DNA of 64,000 nucleotides from Comamonadaceae bacterium G21597-S1. GTDB taxonomy: Bacteria; Pseudomonadota; Gammaproteobacteria; Burkholderiales; Burkholderiaceae_C. Each line of letters starts with the position of its first letter. The first letter of the stretch is position 1. The DNA lies in NCBI GenBank assembly GCA_027214345.1, contig JAPWHR010000003.1, positions 186,001 to 250,000 of the forward strand. Reading direction: 5' to 3'. The translations under genes and the position numbers were made by a program. The notes under the pieces were generated by a model that saw only the letters and a program-made list of their open reading frames with translations, did not search any database and had not been told where the DNA came from. This document shows positions 25,901 to 40,900 of this stretch, piece after piece.

Positions 25901-28900
25901 TTCCGCTGGGCGCTGATCGGCCCGCGCGGCACCGAGATCGGCGACCGCGGCATCTACTACTCGGAGTCGCATGAACTCGGCAGCACCAACCCGGTCATCG
26001 ACCTGCCGGTGGCCGGCCGTCACCAGATCCAGATCTGGGGTTACGGCAACACGACCGGCGACTACAGCTTCCGCGTGCTGGACATCGCGACGGCCACGCC
26101 GATCACACCCGGCGACGACATCAGCAGCAGCCTCGCCTCCAACGAAACCGACATCTACCGCTTCGACGCGGTGGCTGGTGAGCGGCTGTTCTTCAACCAT
26201 CTCACGCAGAATCCAACACACGATGACTACGTCACCTGGCGGCTGATCGACCCTCACGGGCGACAGGTCTGGGGGCCGGTCAATTTCCGCTCCGACGTCG
26301 ACGTGACGACGCTGAGCCGCAGCGGCAGCTACACGCTGCTGGTCGAGAACCGGATCTGGCACTCGAACGCGTACGACTACAGCTTCAACATCCAGCCGGT
26401 GCCCGAAGACCCCGCCCCGGTGGCACTGGTGCCGGGTCAGGAGATCGTTGGCAACCTCGAGGCCGCCGGGCAGAAAAACACCTATACCTTCGAGCTCGCC
26501 AGCGAGGACCTGTATTATTTCGACAGCCTCACCGACAAGGCGATCGGCTGGACCTTGACCGGCCCCGATGGCGTGGTCCTCAGCCGTACGCTGCAGAACG
26601 CCGATTCCTACGAATTCAGCCATGCCAATCCGGTGCTTCGCCTGGGCCCCGGGAGCTACACACTGGAACTCGACGGCAGCGGCGACACCGCCGGCGAATA
26701 CCGCTTCCGAATCTTCGCGCTGGCCGAGGCGGCGGTCGACTTCATTCCAGGCACGGTCATCGACGCCACGCTCGACAGTGCGCGTGAAACCCATGTCTAC
26801 CGGTTCGACGCGCTCGCCGGTGCACGCTACTACCTCGACCACATCAGCTACCGCGGTTATTACGACGCCACCTACCGGCTGATCGATGCGCAGGGCAACC
26901 AGGTCTGGGGCGGCTACGACTGGCCGAACGACCGGGAGATCGGCAACTTTGCGGCGGGCGGCAACCACTACCTGCTGGTCGAGGGGCGCATCGTCAACAC
27001 CGTCGCGACCAGCAACTACAGCTTCAACCTGCACCAGCTCGTCGACATCAGCGCATCCCTGACGGTGGGCGAGACCATCAGCGGCACGTTCGACCAACCG
27101 GGTCAACGCGCCATCTACCGTTTCAGCCTCACCGAGGCACGCCAGCTGCTGTTCGACGCACTGGCGCCGAACAACGCCAACCCGGACATCTACTGGTCGC
27201 TGAGCGGTCCGCGCGGCACCGAAATCGGCAGCCGCCGCTTTTATGGCTCGGAGTCCCATGAACTGGGCGGCACCAGTCCCCTGCTCGACCTGATCGCGGG
27301 CGACTACACGCTGACACTGGACCCCCCCGACACGCAGTCCGGCAGCTTCCGCTTCCGGCTGCTCGACATCGCCAATGCCACCCACTTCGACGGCAACACA
27401 ACGGTCGAAGGCACGCTCGACCCGTCGAACACGACCGCCATCTACAGCTTCGACGCCACCACCGGCACGCGGTATTACCTCGACCAGCAAGGCCTGAACG
27501 TCAGCACCGACCGCCTCAGCTGGCGCCTGTTCGACCCGATGGGCAACCAGGTGTTCGGGCCGCTGCATTTCAACGACGTCGACCTGTTCACCGTGCCGCA
27601 GGATGGGCGCTACACGCTGATCGTCGAAGGCCGGATCTGGGAGACCCAATACGCCTCGACCATCGACTACAACTTCCGGCTGCTGGAGATCACCGACGAC
27701 TTCGCCGACATCGTACCCGGCGAGTCGTACGGCCTGGTACAGAACTTCCGGCCCGGCCCGCTGGGCCAGGCGCTGGACCTCGACAGCCTGCGCCATGGCC
27801 AGGTGCCCGACAGCGACGACATCGACCAGACCGGATCGCTGACGCTGGAGGCCTGGTTCAAGGTCGACGCCTATGCCAGCACCTGGCAGGCGCTGTTCTA
27901 CAAGGGCAACGGCAACAGCAATCAGCGCACCTACACCTTGTGGCTGAACAACAACGGCTACCTGCACCTGTCCAGCGGCGCCAACGCGAACAACACCATC
28001 AGCACCGCGGCCGGATCCATCGTCACGAATCGGTGGTACCACGTGGCCGCGGTGCTCGACCGCGACAGCGACACCGGGCAGATGAAGATCTACATCGACG
28101 GAGTCGAGGCGGCCAGCGGCGCCTTGAACAAGACGCCTGCGAGCTCCAACGACAACGCCTTGTTCATCGGTCGATCGCCCGAAGGCAATCCAAACTTTCT
28201 GGGCCAGGTCGACGACATCCGCTTGTGGAACACGGTGCGCACCGCGCAGCAGATCATCGACCACAAGGACCAGCCGCTGACCGGCAACGAAGACGGCCTG
28301 GTGCTGTACCTGAAAGCGGACGAGGCCGAAGGCAACACGCTGGCGGACACGACCGGGCGCGGCAACGATGGAACGGTCGAACACGTCTGGGCAAACACCG
28401 CCGGCGTGGTTGCGGGCAGCATCGACTATGGCCAGTCCGACTACTACCGGTTCACGCTCGCCGACGACACCCGCCTGTATTTCGACTCGCTGACCGACCA
28501 CTACAACCTGCGCTGGTATCTCAGCGGCCCGCGCGGCAGCGTGGTGTCGGACCGGCCGTTCCAGCAAAGCGACTCGCAGAACGGCCTGAGCGTGCTCGAC
28601 CTGGTCGCCGGCGACTACACGCTGCGGGTCGACGGCAGCGGCGATGCGTCGGGCGACTACGGTTTCCGGCTGCTCGACCTCGGTGACGCGGTTGCGCTCG
28701 AACGCAACACCGTCATCAGCGGCGAACTCACGCCGGCCACCGTCACCAACGCCTACCAGTTCAGCGCCGACGCCGGCGAACGCCTGTATTTCGACATGGT
28801 CTCCGCCAGCGGCGGTTATCCGTTCTGGCGCCTGCTCGACCCCTGGGGCCGCAGCTTGTGGGGCGCGAATTACCTTCCGTCCGACGACGTACAGTTGCGC

Positions 28901-31900
28901 ACGCTGCCCTACGACGGCAACTACACGCTGCTGATCGAAGGCCGCCGCGACAGCGGCAACGGCACGTCGAGTTACGCGTTCGAGGTGCGTGCGGTGCAGG
29001 ACCAGACGATCGCGATCACGCCCGACGGCGTCGTCGGCATGCCTGAACCCTGGGGCGAGGGAGCATTCAGCGGCGCACTGCACTTCAATGGCCTGCAGTC
29101 GGCACAGATCGCGCACGATGCCGCACTCGACCTGACCGAGACCGTCACGATCGAGACCTGGGTCAGGGTCGACCGTTTCGACACCACCTGGACCCCGCTG
29201 ATCTACAAAGGCGATCCGGACGACGCGTCGGCGCGCACCTACTCGTTGTGGCTGCATTCCAATGGAACGGTGTTGTTCTCCACCGGCGACGGTGGTGCCC
29301 AGAGCACGCAAACCGCCGCCGGCGCCGTCACCGCCGGCCAGTGGCACCACGTCGCCGCGGTCATGGACCGCAACGCGGGCACGGCGCGGGTGCTGGTCGA
29401 CGGCGTGCAACTGGCGGCCATGACCAACCTGCGCAAGAACCCGGCCAGCAGCAACACCAACCCGGTGTACCTCGGAACCGCCGTCGAGTCCGTGTCCGGC
29501 CATGCCAACCTGGTCGGCAGCCTGGACGAGGTGCGCATCTGGAACATCGCGCGCGACAACACGGACATCGTGGCCACGATGGGCGCACCCCTCACAGGCA
29601 TCGAAACCGGCCTGGTCGCCTACCTCCAGGCGGACGACGCCAGCGGCAACACGGCGGCCGATGCCTCCGGCAACAACCACGCCGCGACACTTGCCGGTGT
29701 CGTCGAGCCGGTCGTCATCGGCAGCATCGACCATGTCGGCCAGGTCGTGCACTACACGTTCTCGCTGACCGAAGAGCACACGCGCCTGTACCTCGACGCC
29801 TTGACCGACAGCTCCAACGTACGCTGGACGCTGACCGGGCCCCGCGGCACCCTGGTCAGCGGCCGTCACTTCCAGCAGAGCGATTCCGTCGACGGCCTGT
29901 CGATGTTCGACCTCGTCGCCGGCGACTACACGCTGACCATCGACGGCCACCAGGACTTCACCGGCGAATTCCGCTTCCGGCTGCTCGACCTGTCACAGGC
30001 CACGGCGCTGACGCCCGGCACACCGGTCACGGGCCAGCTCTCGCCAGCCAACCAGACCGACGCGTGGCAATTCACCGCGACCGCGGGCGAACGCTTCTTC
30101 TTCGACCGCCAGGCCGAGACCGCCGGCAACGCCTGGTGGCGGCTGATCGACCCGTATGGCCGGGTCGTCTGGGGCGCGACCGATTTCGGCACCGACGGCG
30201 GCCTGCGCACACTGGAACTGGCAGGCACCTACACGCTGCTGATCGAAGGGCGGCGCAATTCGATCGGCAGCAACAACTACACGTTCAACGTGCAGCGGGT
30301 GGCCGACGGCAGCAGCGCACTGGAACCGGGCCAGGTCATCTCCGGCGGCATCGACCACCCTGGTCAGGTCCAGCTGCACACCTTCACGCTGGCCGCCGAC
30401 AGCCTGCTTTTGTTCGACTCCTTGACCAACAGCACCAGCTTCAAGTGGTCGCTGACCGGCCCGCACGGCCTTGTCGTCTCGCCACGCAATTTTGCCGACA
30501 GCGACTCGAACGACTTCAGCGCCAATCCGGTGCTGGACCTGGTCGCCGGCGACTACACGCTGCTGGTGGACGGCGACAACGACACCACCGGCGACTACAG
30601 CTTCGTATTGCACGACCTCTCGGCCGCGCGGCTGATCGCCATCGGCGACACCGTCGTCGGCGACGCGGCCTCGGACACGGCGCTCGACCCGGGCAACGTC
30701 ACCCACGTGTTCCGCTTCGACGCCGGCGCGCGCCAACGCCTGCAACTCGACCTGCAGAGCGAGAGCCGCAATACCGCCTACTGGCGCCTCGTCAATCCGT
30801 ACGCCGGCGTGGTGTTCGGCCCTGGTGCCACCGACGATGTGGTGTTCACGACGCCGTTCGACGGCAGTTACTACCTGCTGCTCGAAGGCCGCGTCAGCGA
30901 GGGCACACCGATCGACTACCGCTTCGCCCTGCTCGACACCGGCGTGCCCGATGGCGCAAACCCCACGACACAGGGCTTCGACGGCGAAGCAGGCCTGCCG
31001 TACGTGCTGAACAACGCCAGCGGCGCGGCCGCACAGGTGATGCACGACGGCTACTTCCCGACGACACTGCTGGACAACAACACCGGCGGCGACGCGACGA
31101 TCTTCACCGGCAAGCCCGACGACAACTATCTCGGCCTGGGCAGCGGCACAGTGACCTACGACCTGGGCGAGTACCGGGTCATCGAAGGCGGTGGCATCGG
31201 CGACTTCAACGTCTACGAAGTCGACTCCGGCGGCCAGGAGTTCGCACAGCTGCGTGTCGAGGTCAGCCTGGACGGCACGAACTTCGTCGATGTCACCGCC
31301 CACACCAACGTGCCGGTGCCGCTGGGCGGCGACACCACGCATGGCAGTACGACGTTCGCGCGGTCCTTCAGCCTGACCGGTTCCGGCCTGTCCGAAGCGC
31401 GGTACATCCGGCTCATCGGCACCAGCAGCAGCGGGCCCGGCGGCAGCAACGGTTTCGACCTCGACGCCATCGGCCTGGTGCATTACCGCACGCCCGCTGG
31501 CGAGACAACGCACAACCAGTTCCTGCGCCTGGTCTCCGGCGACAACAGCTCGACCAACAACATCGCCGGTTTCAACAGCACCGCAGCCGGTTACTACGAC
31601 ACGGTCGACGTCGGGTTCCGCTTCCGCATCACGCCCGAGAGCGGCCGTGGAGACGGTTTCGGCTTCGCGCTGCTCGACGCCGACACCTGGGGCAGCTCGG
31701 GCCTGCCGCCGGCATTCGCGCAGGAACCCAACCTGGCCGGCAGCCTGGGTGTCGGATTCGACACCACCAGCAACGGCGAGGTCAGCAACAACCACCTGTC
31801 GGTGCATTTCAACGGCAGCAAGCTGGCCGACTTCGCGATCGACATCGGCAGCCTGGACCTGGCCGACGGCCAGTTCCACGACGTCGAAATCACGCTGACC

Positions 31901-34900
31901 CGCGTCGCCGGCGGCGCCGGACTTACGGTGCGTCTGGAGTCCGTCCCGGGTACCGTGCTGACACCGGTCGAGGACTTCTTCATCAGCGGCCTGGAGCTCA
32001 AGCAAAGCCGACTCGCGTTCGGCGCTTCCAACAGCAGCCAGCGGGCGAGCCAGGACATCGACGCGGTGCGCATGGAAGCCAGCCCGGGGACGCCGGAGGT
32101 GTTGCCAACGATCGCACTGGACCCAGGCACCTCCAACCCGGTATCCGGCACGCTGAGCAGCAGTACCGAGGTGGACCGTTATACGTTCACGCTGGGCGCA
32201 AGCACACGTGTCTACTTCGACGCGCAGAGCAACAACAGCAGCCTGCGCTGGACGCTGACCGGTCCGCGCGGCAGCGTCGTATCCGGCCGCCAGTTCACCT
32301 CCAGCGACAGTGTCGACAACCTGTCGGTATTCGACCTGGTGGCGGGTGACTATGTGTTGTCCATCCACGGCACCGCGGCCAGCTACCAGTTCCAGCTGCT
32401 CGACCTGGCGAGCGCCGCCGACCTGCCGCTGGGCGACGTGGTCGATGGCGCTCTCAACCCGGCCAACGAGACCGACCTCTACCAGTTCCAGGCCCTCGCC
32501 GGCGAGCAGTATTACTTCGACCGCATCGGCGAAAGCGGCGGCAACACCTACTGGCGGCTGCTCGATCCGTTCGGACGCGAGGTCTTCGGCAGCAGGGACT
32601 TCAACGTCGACGCCGGCCTGTTCACGCTGGCCTTCGACGGCAGCTACACGCTGATGATGGAAGGGCGCTACAACGCCAGCGGCACCGGCAGCTACAGCTT
32701 CCGCGTCGACAGGATCGAGCAACAGTCGCACGGCCTGACACTCGGCGAGACCGTCGACGCGAACCTGCCACACACGGCGGCGGCGCAGGTCTATACCTTC
32801 ACACTGGACCAGGCCACGCAGATCTACCTGGACACGCTGAGCAGCGACAACCAGACCTACTACGTCCTGTGGAGCCTCGAGGGCCCGCAGGGAAGCGTGG
32901 CCGCGAACCAGCGGCTGCGTGCGTCCGACTCGTATGACGGCACCAGCATCTACGACCTGGCTGCCGGCGACTACCAGTTGCGTTTCATCGGCGAAAACGA
33001 ATTCAACGGTCCGTTCAGCTTCCGGCTGCTCGACCTGGGCCAGGGCACCGACATCGTGCCCGGCGCGCAGGTGGACGCCACACTGAACCCGGCCAACCAG
33101 ACCCTGGTCTACCATTTCGACGCCGTGGCCGGCGAACGATTCTGGTTCGACCGCCTGGCGCGCAGCGGCGGCGACGTCTACTGGCGCCTGCTCGACCCGA
33201 ACGGCCAGCCAGTCTGGGGCCCGACCTACTTCGACTACGACTACCAGATCGGCACCCAAACGCTGGTCCAGACCGGACGCTACACCTTGCTGGTCGAAGG
33301 CCGCTACTACACCAGTGGCAGCGTCGATGTCAGCTTTCGCGTGCAGCCGGTGGTCGACGAACAGCTCAGCCTGGAGCTGAACACCCGCACCAGCGGGGCG
33401 GTTGACCATCCGGGTCAACGCGACCTGTACCGCTTCACGCTGACCGAGACGAAACGGGTCTACTTCGACAGCCAGAGCGCCGACTACTACCTGCGCTGGT
33501 CCCTGTCCGGTCCACAAGGCACGCTGGTGTCGAACCAGCCGCTGCGCGACAGCGACTCGGTGGACAACCTGTTCCTGCTCGAGCTGATCCCCGGCGACTA
33601 CACACTGGCGCTGTATGGCGACAACGACACCACCGGCAACTATGCGTTCCGCCTGCTCGACCTCGCCAGCGCGACCCGGATCGACACCGGCACACCGATC
33701 AGCGGCACGCTCAATCCGGCGGTGCAGAGCAACGCCTACCAGTTCGATGCGCAGGCCGGCGACCGCTTCTTCTTCGATCGCACCGCGGTCGAGAACTACT
33801 GGACCTACTGGCGGCTGCTCGACCCGTTCGGCCGCACCGTGTGGGGCCCGACCCACATGTACAACAACAGCAGCGGCGACGTCGATGTCGCGACACTGGC
33901 CTTCGGCGGCACCTACACGCTGCTGGTCGAGGGCCGCTACAACGCGGGGCAAGGCCTGAACGCCTATACCTTCAACGTGTCGCCCTCGCCAGTGTCCGAG
34001 AAGATCATCATCTCCGGACTGGGCACCGTGCCCGGACCGGATCTGGTGGTCGACGACCTCGTTGTCACGCCGGTCGGCGGTACGATGGCCGCCGGCGGCC
34101 AGGTGCAACTGAGCTGGGTCGTTCGCAACGATGGCAGCGAACCGGCGCAAGGCCCGTGGCTGGACCGGGTGCTGGTGCGCAACCTGGACCGCAGCAACGA
34201 GCTCATCGTCAACCTGCTGGTCGACTATGACGACCTGGGCGACGACGCGAACGCGCCGCTGCTGCCGGGCGAGACCCGCGCGCGCCACGCATGGATCACG
34301 CTGCCGGCGGGCAACCGGGGTGCGGGCAACCTGCGTTTCGAGATCGGCACCGACGTGACCAACACCGTGGCCGAGCCCGGCGTGGCCGAACTGAACAACA
34401 GCACGACGCTGGCCCGGCTGTCCGAACTCACGCCGTATCCGGACCTGCAGGTCGACAACCTGTCCGTCGACCCCGGCAATGGCTGGGTTGCCGGCTCCAC
34501 CGTGACGCTGCAATGGCGCGTCAACAACACCGGCACGGCGCCGGTGGACGGCGCGTGGACCGACAGCATCCTGGTGCGCAACCTGTCGACCGGCGCCACC
34601 GTGTTGTCCACCACGCTGCGTTACATCCCGTCCGCCGGCGAATCGCTGGACGTGGGTGACAGCCGCACGCGCAGCTTCGACTTCACCTGGCCCGGCGGCC
34701 TGTCGGGCGCGGGCCAGTTCGAGTTCGTCATCGGCACCGACAGCGCCACCGAGATCTTCGAGAGCAACGCGCAAGACAACGCCGAGAGCAACAACACCGC
34801 GCGTATCACCGCCACCTCGGCGCCGGACCTGGTGGTGCGGAACCTGCGCGTGCAGCCGGGCGGCGGCGCCACGCAGGCCCAGGCCGGCGGCATGGTCTCG

Positions 34901-37900
34901 GTGTTGTGGGACGACGTCAACCTGGGCCTGTCGGCGACGCCGGCGAGCTGGAACGACCGCCTGGTCGTCACCAACATCGACACCGGCGAGACGCTGCTGA
35001 ACATCGCGCTGCTGTATGACATCGCGCTGGCCGGCAATGCAGCGCTGGCGCCGAACGCCAGCCTGGCGCGGTCGCACAGCTTCCAGTTGCCCGACGGCCT
35101 GCGCGGTGCCGGGTCCATCCGGGTCCAGCTGTTCGCCGACCAGAACACCAACGGACAAGGCACACTGGCCGAGTTCACCGACCAGGGCGCCAGCGGCGAG
35201 AGCAACAACAGCGCCAGCGTCGACTTCACCGCGGCCGAGAATCTGTATGCCGACCTGGTGGTCGGCCAGTTCTCCGCGCCGTTGACCGGGCGCGGCGGCG
35301 AGACCATCCGGGTCGACTGGACGGTGGCGAACCAGGGCGGCGTGCCGACGTCGGGCAACTGGGTCGACCACCTCATCCTGTCGACCAACACCACCATCGG
35401 CGACGCCGACGACGTGGTGCTGGCCACCATCGCGCGCAGCGGTGCCCTGGCCGTCGGCGCCGACTACACGGCCGGTGCGGACGCCACCTTGCCGCTGTAC
35501 CTGGACGGCGACTTCTACCTGTCGGTCGTCGCCGATGCACAACAGCAGGTGCTCGAACCCGACACCCGCGCCGACAACACGGCCACGCCCGAGGCCATCA
35601 CCCTCTCCGCACCACGTGCCGACCTGCGCGTGGACGTCGTCGATGCGCCCGCCAGCGCCAGCGGCGGCGAAGTCATCACGCTGGCCTGGCGGGTGCGCAA
35701 TGCCGGCGATGCGACAACCGACGCAGGCCAGTGGAAGGACTATGTCTACCTGTCCAGCGACACCGTGCTCGACGCCGGCGACACCAGGCTGGCCGAGGCC
35801 ACGCGCACCGGCGCCGTCGCGCAAGGCGCCAGCTACACGCTGAGCGCCAATATCTTCGCGCCCAACAACATCACCGGCAACTACTACTTCCTGGTGCATG
35901 CCGACGCCGAGAACCAGGTGTTCGAAGCCACGCTGGACGGCAACAACACCGGCGCCAGCGCCCCGGTGGCGCTGAGCCCGGCGCCGGTTGCCGACCTGCA
36001 GGTCAGCGCCGTCATCACGCCGGACGGCGGCGTGGCCGGCGACAAGCGCGTCGTGTCGTGGACGGTGACCAACGCCGGCGACGCACGCGCCGCCGGCACC
36101 TGGTCGGACCGCATCTACCTGACGAAGACCGGCGCGCTCACCGGTGCCATCCTGGTCGGCACGGTGACCACCGGCCACAACCTGGCGGCCGGTACCTCCT
36201 ACGACGCATCGGTCGAGATCACGCTGCCCAGCGTTGCCGACGACAGCTACCGGGTGCTGGTGGTGACCGACGCGGCGAACCAGGTCTACGAGGTGCCGCA
36301 CGAGGACAACAACCAGGGCCTGGGCAACGTCGACCTGCACATCGTGCATCCGGACCTGCGCGCCGATGCGCTGCGTATCGGCGCCGCGGCCGTCTCGGGC
36401 AACACCGTGCAGCTGGAATGGGACATCAGCAACGCCGGCACCAGCCCGGTCACCGGCAGCTGGACCGACCGCATCTACCTCTCGCGCGACGGCGTGGTTG
36501 GCAGCGGCGACGTGTTGCTGCTCGAGCGCAGCGTGACCCGCACGCTGGACGTCGGCGCCATGTACACCGAGACCGGCAGTTTCGTGTTGCCGATCGACGC
36601 CACCGGCGACTACCAGGTCATCGTGGTCACCGATGCCGGCTCCGACATCGCCGAACTGTTCTTCGAAGCCAACAACACGGCCGCCGCGCCGTTGTCGGTC
36701 GACCTCGCGCCGTACGCGGACCTGGCGACCAGCGCCGTGGTCGCGCCCGAGATCACGATCGACGACCCGGCGCGCATCACCGTCGCCTGGACCGTCACCA
36801 ACGTCGGCAACGGCGCCGGTGTCACACACAGCTGGACCGACGCCATCGTCGCCTCGCGCGATGCGATCGCCGGCAACGGCGACGACATCGTGCTGGCGCG
36901 ATTCGCCCATGACGGCGCGCTGGCCGAGAACGAAAGTTATACCCGCAGCGAAACCTTCTACCTGCCCGCGGCCTTCGAAGGCCGATACACCTTGTTCGTG
37001 CGCGCCGACGCCGACGGCCAGGTGTTCGAGAACGGCCTGGAGACCAACAACACCGCATCGCCCGACCATGTGTTCGACGTGATGAAGATCCCTTACGCGG
37101 ACCTGGTCATCGACAGCGTGACACCGGCCGATGGCGCGCAGAGTGGCCGCCCGCTGGAAGTCACCTGGATGGTGCGCAACCAGGGCATCGGCCTGACCGA
37201 CATCGACAGCTGGAGCGACCGGGTCTACCTGTCGCCCAACGCCGACGGCAGCGGCCGGCAGTTCATGGGGTACTTCAACCACATCGGCTTCCTGGCACCG
37301 AACGGCGACTACACCCGAACCGGCACCATCCATCTGCCCAACGGCATCTCCGGCACCTGGTACGCCATCGTCGAGACCAGCGGCCCGTTCGAGTTCGTCT
37401 ACACGACGAACAACCAGCGCATCTCCGACCCGTTCCAGGTCGCGCTGTCGCCGGCACCCGACCTGGTCGTCACCGACATCGTGTCGCCGCAAGTCGCGCC
37501 GGAAGGTTCGGCCATCGACGTGTCCTGGACCGTGCTCAACCAGGGCCAGGGGGACGCCGAAGGCACCTGGACCGACACCATCTACCTGCGCAAGGCCGGC
37601 GAGACCGGAGCCGGCACCGCGATCGGCAGCTACAGCTACCAGGGACCGCTGGAGGCCGGCAAGTCGTACAGCCGGCGCGAGCAGGTGGTGTTGCCGATCC
37701 ACACCAGCGACCACTACGAGATCCTGGTCGTCACCGACAACGGCAACAAGGTCTATGAACACGACCAGGAAAACAACAACCAGTCGCTCGACGACACGCA
37801 GATCTCGGTCTCGGTATTGCCACGGCCCGACCTGCAGGTCGACGAGATCATCGGCCCGGACGTGGTCGACGCCGGCGGCACCGCGTCGATCGAGTTCGTC

Positions 37901-40900
37901 GTCATCAACCAGGGTCCGGTCGCGACCAACGTGCCGAACTGGACCGACCGGGTCTACCTGTCGCTGGACAACAAGATCACCGGCGACGACATCCTGGTCA
38001 GCTCGCTGACCAACGGCGCCGCGCTCGACACCAGCGAGCAGTACCGCAGCCTGTCGAGCACGTTCAAGATCCCCGAGCGTTTCCGCGGCGACGTCTACAT
38101 CATCGTCTCCACCGACCATGGCAACGCGGTCGACGAATGGCCGAACGACAGCAACAACATCCGGCTCAAGCAGATCTACGTCAACCCGTGGCCGTTCGCC
38201 GACCTGGTCGTGCACGACGTCAAGACGCCAGCCCAGGCCTTCGAGGGCAACCAGGTCGAGGTGCGCTACACCGTCACCAACCGCGGTAGCGGGCCGACCG
38301 ACATCGGCAGCTGGACCGAACAGATCTGGCTGACCAAGGACAAGAACCGGCCCCATCCGGGGCAAGGCGACATCCTGCTGAGCTCGTTCACGTACAGCGG
38401 CGGCGCGCTGGTCGTCGGCCAGGGCTACGACCGCATCATGACGGTCAACCTGCCCGATACCTTGGTCTCCGGCGAGTACTACATCACGCCCTGGGTCGAT
38501 CCCTATGCACAGGTACTGGAAGACACGCTGGCCATCAACGTCAACCCGGATGATCCGAACGAATTCAACAACAACAACTACAAGGCCGGTGGCGGCGACC
38601 TGATCGGCTCGCCGCACATCAAGCTGATCGGCACTCCGCCGGCCGTGGCGCCACGGCCCGACATCGTGGTCGACAGCGTCTCTGCGGACACCTTCGCGTG
38701 GGCCGGAGAATCCTTCACCTTCTCGTGGACCGTCACCAACCAGGGGCCCGGCGCCACCACCAGCGGCTGGAGCGACCGCATCTACCTCAGTGACAACCCG
38801 TTCTACGGCGCGATCGGCGCCCATCAGTTCGGACTGGGCAGTTTCAACGCGCCTGGCCCGCTGGCCTCCGGCGCGTCCTATACCAACACCCAGACCATCG
38901 TGCTAGAACCCTCGGCCAAGGGCATGTACCTGCACGTGGTCAGCGACGGCCCGGGCAACGACCTGGACACCAGCAATCACCGCGCCAGCACCGCCACCGA
39001 GGTGCGCGACCGCATCCCCGACCTGGTGATCACCGACGTCACGCCGGCCGCCTCCGTGTTCTCGGGCGAGAAGACGACGATCCGCTACACCGTGCTCAAC
39101 GACAGCGACCAGCCGATCTGGGACCGCACCGGCTACTGGACCGACCGGATCTACCTGTCCAAGGATCCCGAGTGGATTCCGCTGCAGGACCGTGTCACGC
39201 TACTCAAGACCGTGGTGCACAGCAACGTCCAGCCGCTGGGTGCGCACCAGAGCATCACGCGCGACGTCGAGGTCGACTTGCCCGCCGGCATTGGCGGCGA
39301 CTACTTCCTGTACCTGTTCACCAATGTGTCCGGACGCGGCATTCCTGGCACCCAGCCGTGGCCGGTCGAGCAGGGCGACGGCGTGTTCTCGGTCGGCAAC
39401 ACGGACGAGCGCTTCTACAAGAACGCCTACGAATACGCACTCAACAACGGTTTCCAGAAAGCCTTGCCCATCGTCTACCGCGAGCCCGACCTGCAGGTGA
39501 CCGACCTGATCGTGCCCGACTCGGCCGCCGCCGGTTCGACCATCGCCGTGACCTTCACCGTGACCAATGTCGGCAACCGCGAGACCCGCGAGTCGTCGTG
39601 GATCGACCGCATCTACCTCTCGCACGACGCCTCGCTCGACAGCCTGGACGCCCAGGTCGCGTCGAAGGCGGCCTATGACGCCATCCTGGCGAAATACGGC
39701 CGCGAGGACGGCAAGCTCAGGCCCGGCGAGTCCTATACCGCGACGGTCGACGTCAACCTGCCGTATGACCTGAGCGGCGAATACCAGCTGCTGGCGTTCA
39801 CCGACTCCGGCATCACGTCGAGCTGGAACGCCCCGACCAGCTCGATCTCGCCACGCCTGCGCGGGCTCGACCCGAACACCAATGGCAACGGACTGGTGCG
39901 CGAGTTCCAGGGCGAAGGCAACAACATCACGGTCAAGGCGATCACGGTCGTCCCGTACGTGCCGCCGGACCTGCAGGTCACCGCCCTGGACGCCAGCGAA
40001 GGCGCGATCCGCGGCCAGGACTTCACCATCAGCTATACGGTCAGCAACCTGGGCGGCGACACGCCGATCCAGGAGGCCAAATGGGACGACCTGGTCTACC
40101 TCTCGCGCGACGCCTTCCTCGACACCCGGGCCGACCGCTTCATCGGCAGCATCACGCACGACGGCGGCCTGGCCTCCGGCGAGAGCTACGACGTCACGCG
40201 GAGCTACAAGGTGCCGACCGACCTGCCGACCGAGGCCTATTACGTCTTCGTCGTGTCCGACCCGACGCGTTACAGCGCCTCGGGCAGCGTGTACGAGGCC
40301 AACGAGCGCAACAACGATCGCGCCAGCGACGTGCCGATGGTGATCGAGCTGCCGCCCCCGACCGACCTGGTCGTGACCGCGGTCCAGGTGCCGCCGGACG
40401 TGCGCGCCGGCAAGCCGATCAGCCTGTCGTGGACCGTGAAGAACAACACCGACCTGCTGCCCGACGACGAGCAGCAGGCGGCCAGCGGCACCTGGACCGA
40501 CACCGTGTACCTGTCCGAGGACGCGGTCTGGGACATCGGCGACCGGCCGCTGGGACGCGCCACGTTCACCGGCACCCTGCTGGCCGGCGAAGAATACACG
40601 CTGAGCCTGGACACGCTCATGCCGGCGGCGACGCCCGGTCACTACCGGGTCATCGTGCGCACCGACATCTTCAACCAGGTGCACGAGGGCGTGCGCGAGG
40701 TCAACAACCGTACCGCGTCGGCATCGACAATGGAGATCAGCGTCGACGAGCTGGTGATCGGCGCGCCGCTGGCCACCCAGCTGCAAAGCGGGCAGGAGAC
40801 GCTGTACAAGATCAGCGTGCCGCAGGACCAGACGCTGCGCGTGACGCTGAGCGCCGGCGACAACACCAGCGCCAACGAGATCTTCCTGCGCCACGACAAG

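Larger units (their letters stand above)
23177..34029 (+). repeat. 12 alternating pairs of A and B beta modules in the giant protein
   Basis: Modules of about 100 residues alternate strictly. Type A has a GxIDxPGQ opening, YTFTL, FDSLT, WSLTGPRGTxVS and ends AGDYTLTVDG..TGDYAFRLLDL. Type B opens VDGTLxPANETDAYRF and continues AGERxYFDR, WRLIDPFGRxVWG and GSYTLLIEGR. I count 12 of each. They resemble pre-peptidase C-terminal (PPC) jelly rolls. The copies are diverged in DNA, so the array is old rather than a recent expansion. Confidence 0.85.
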
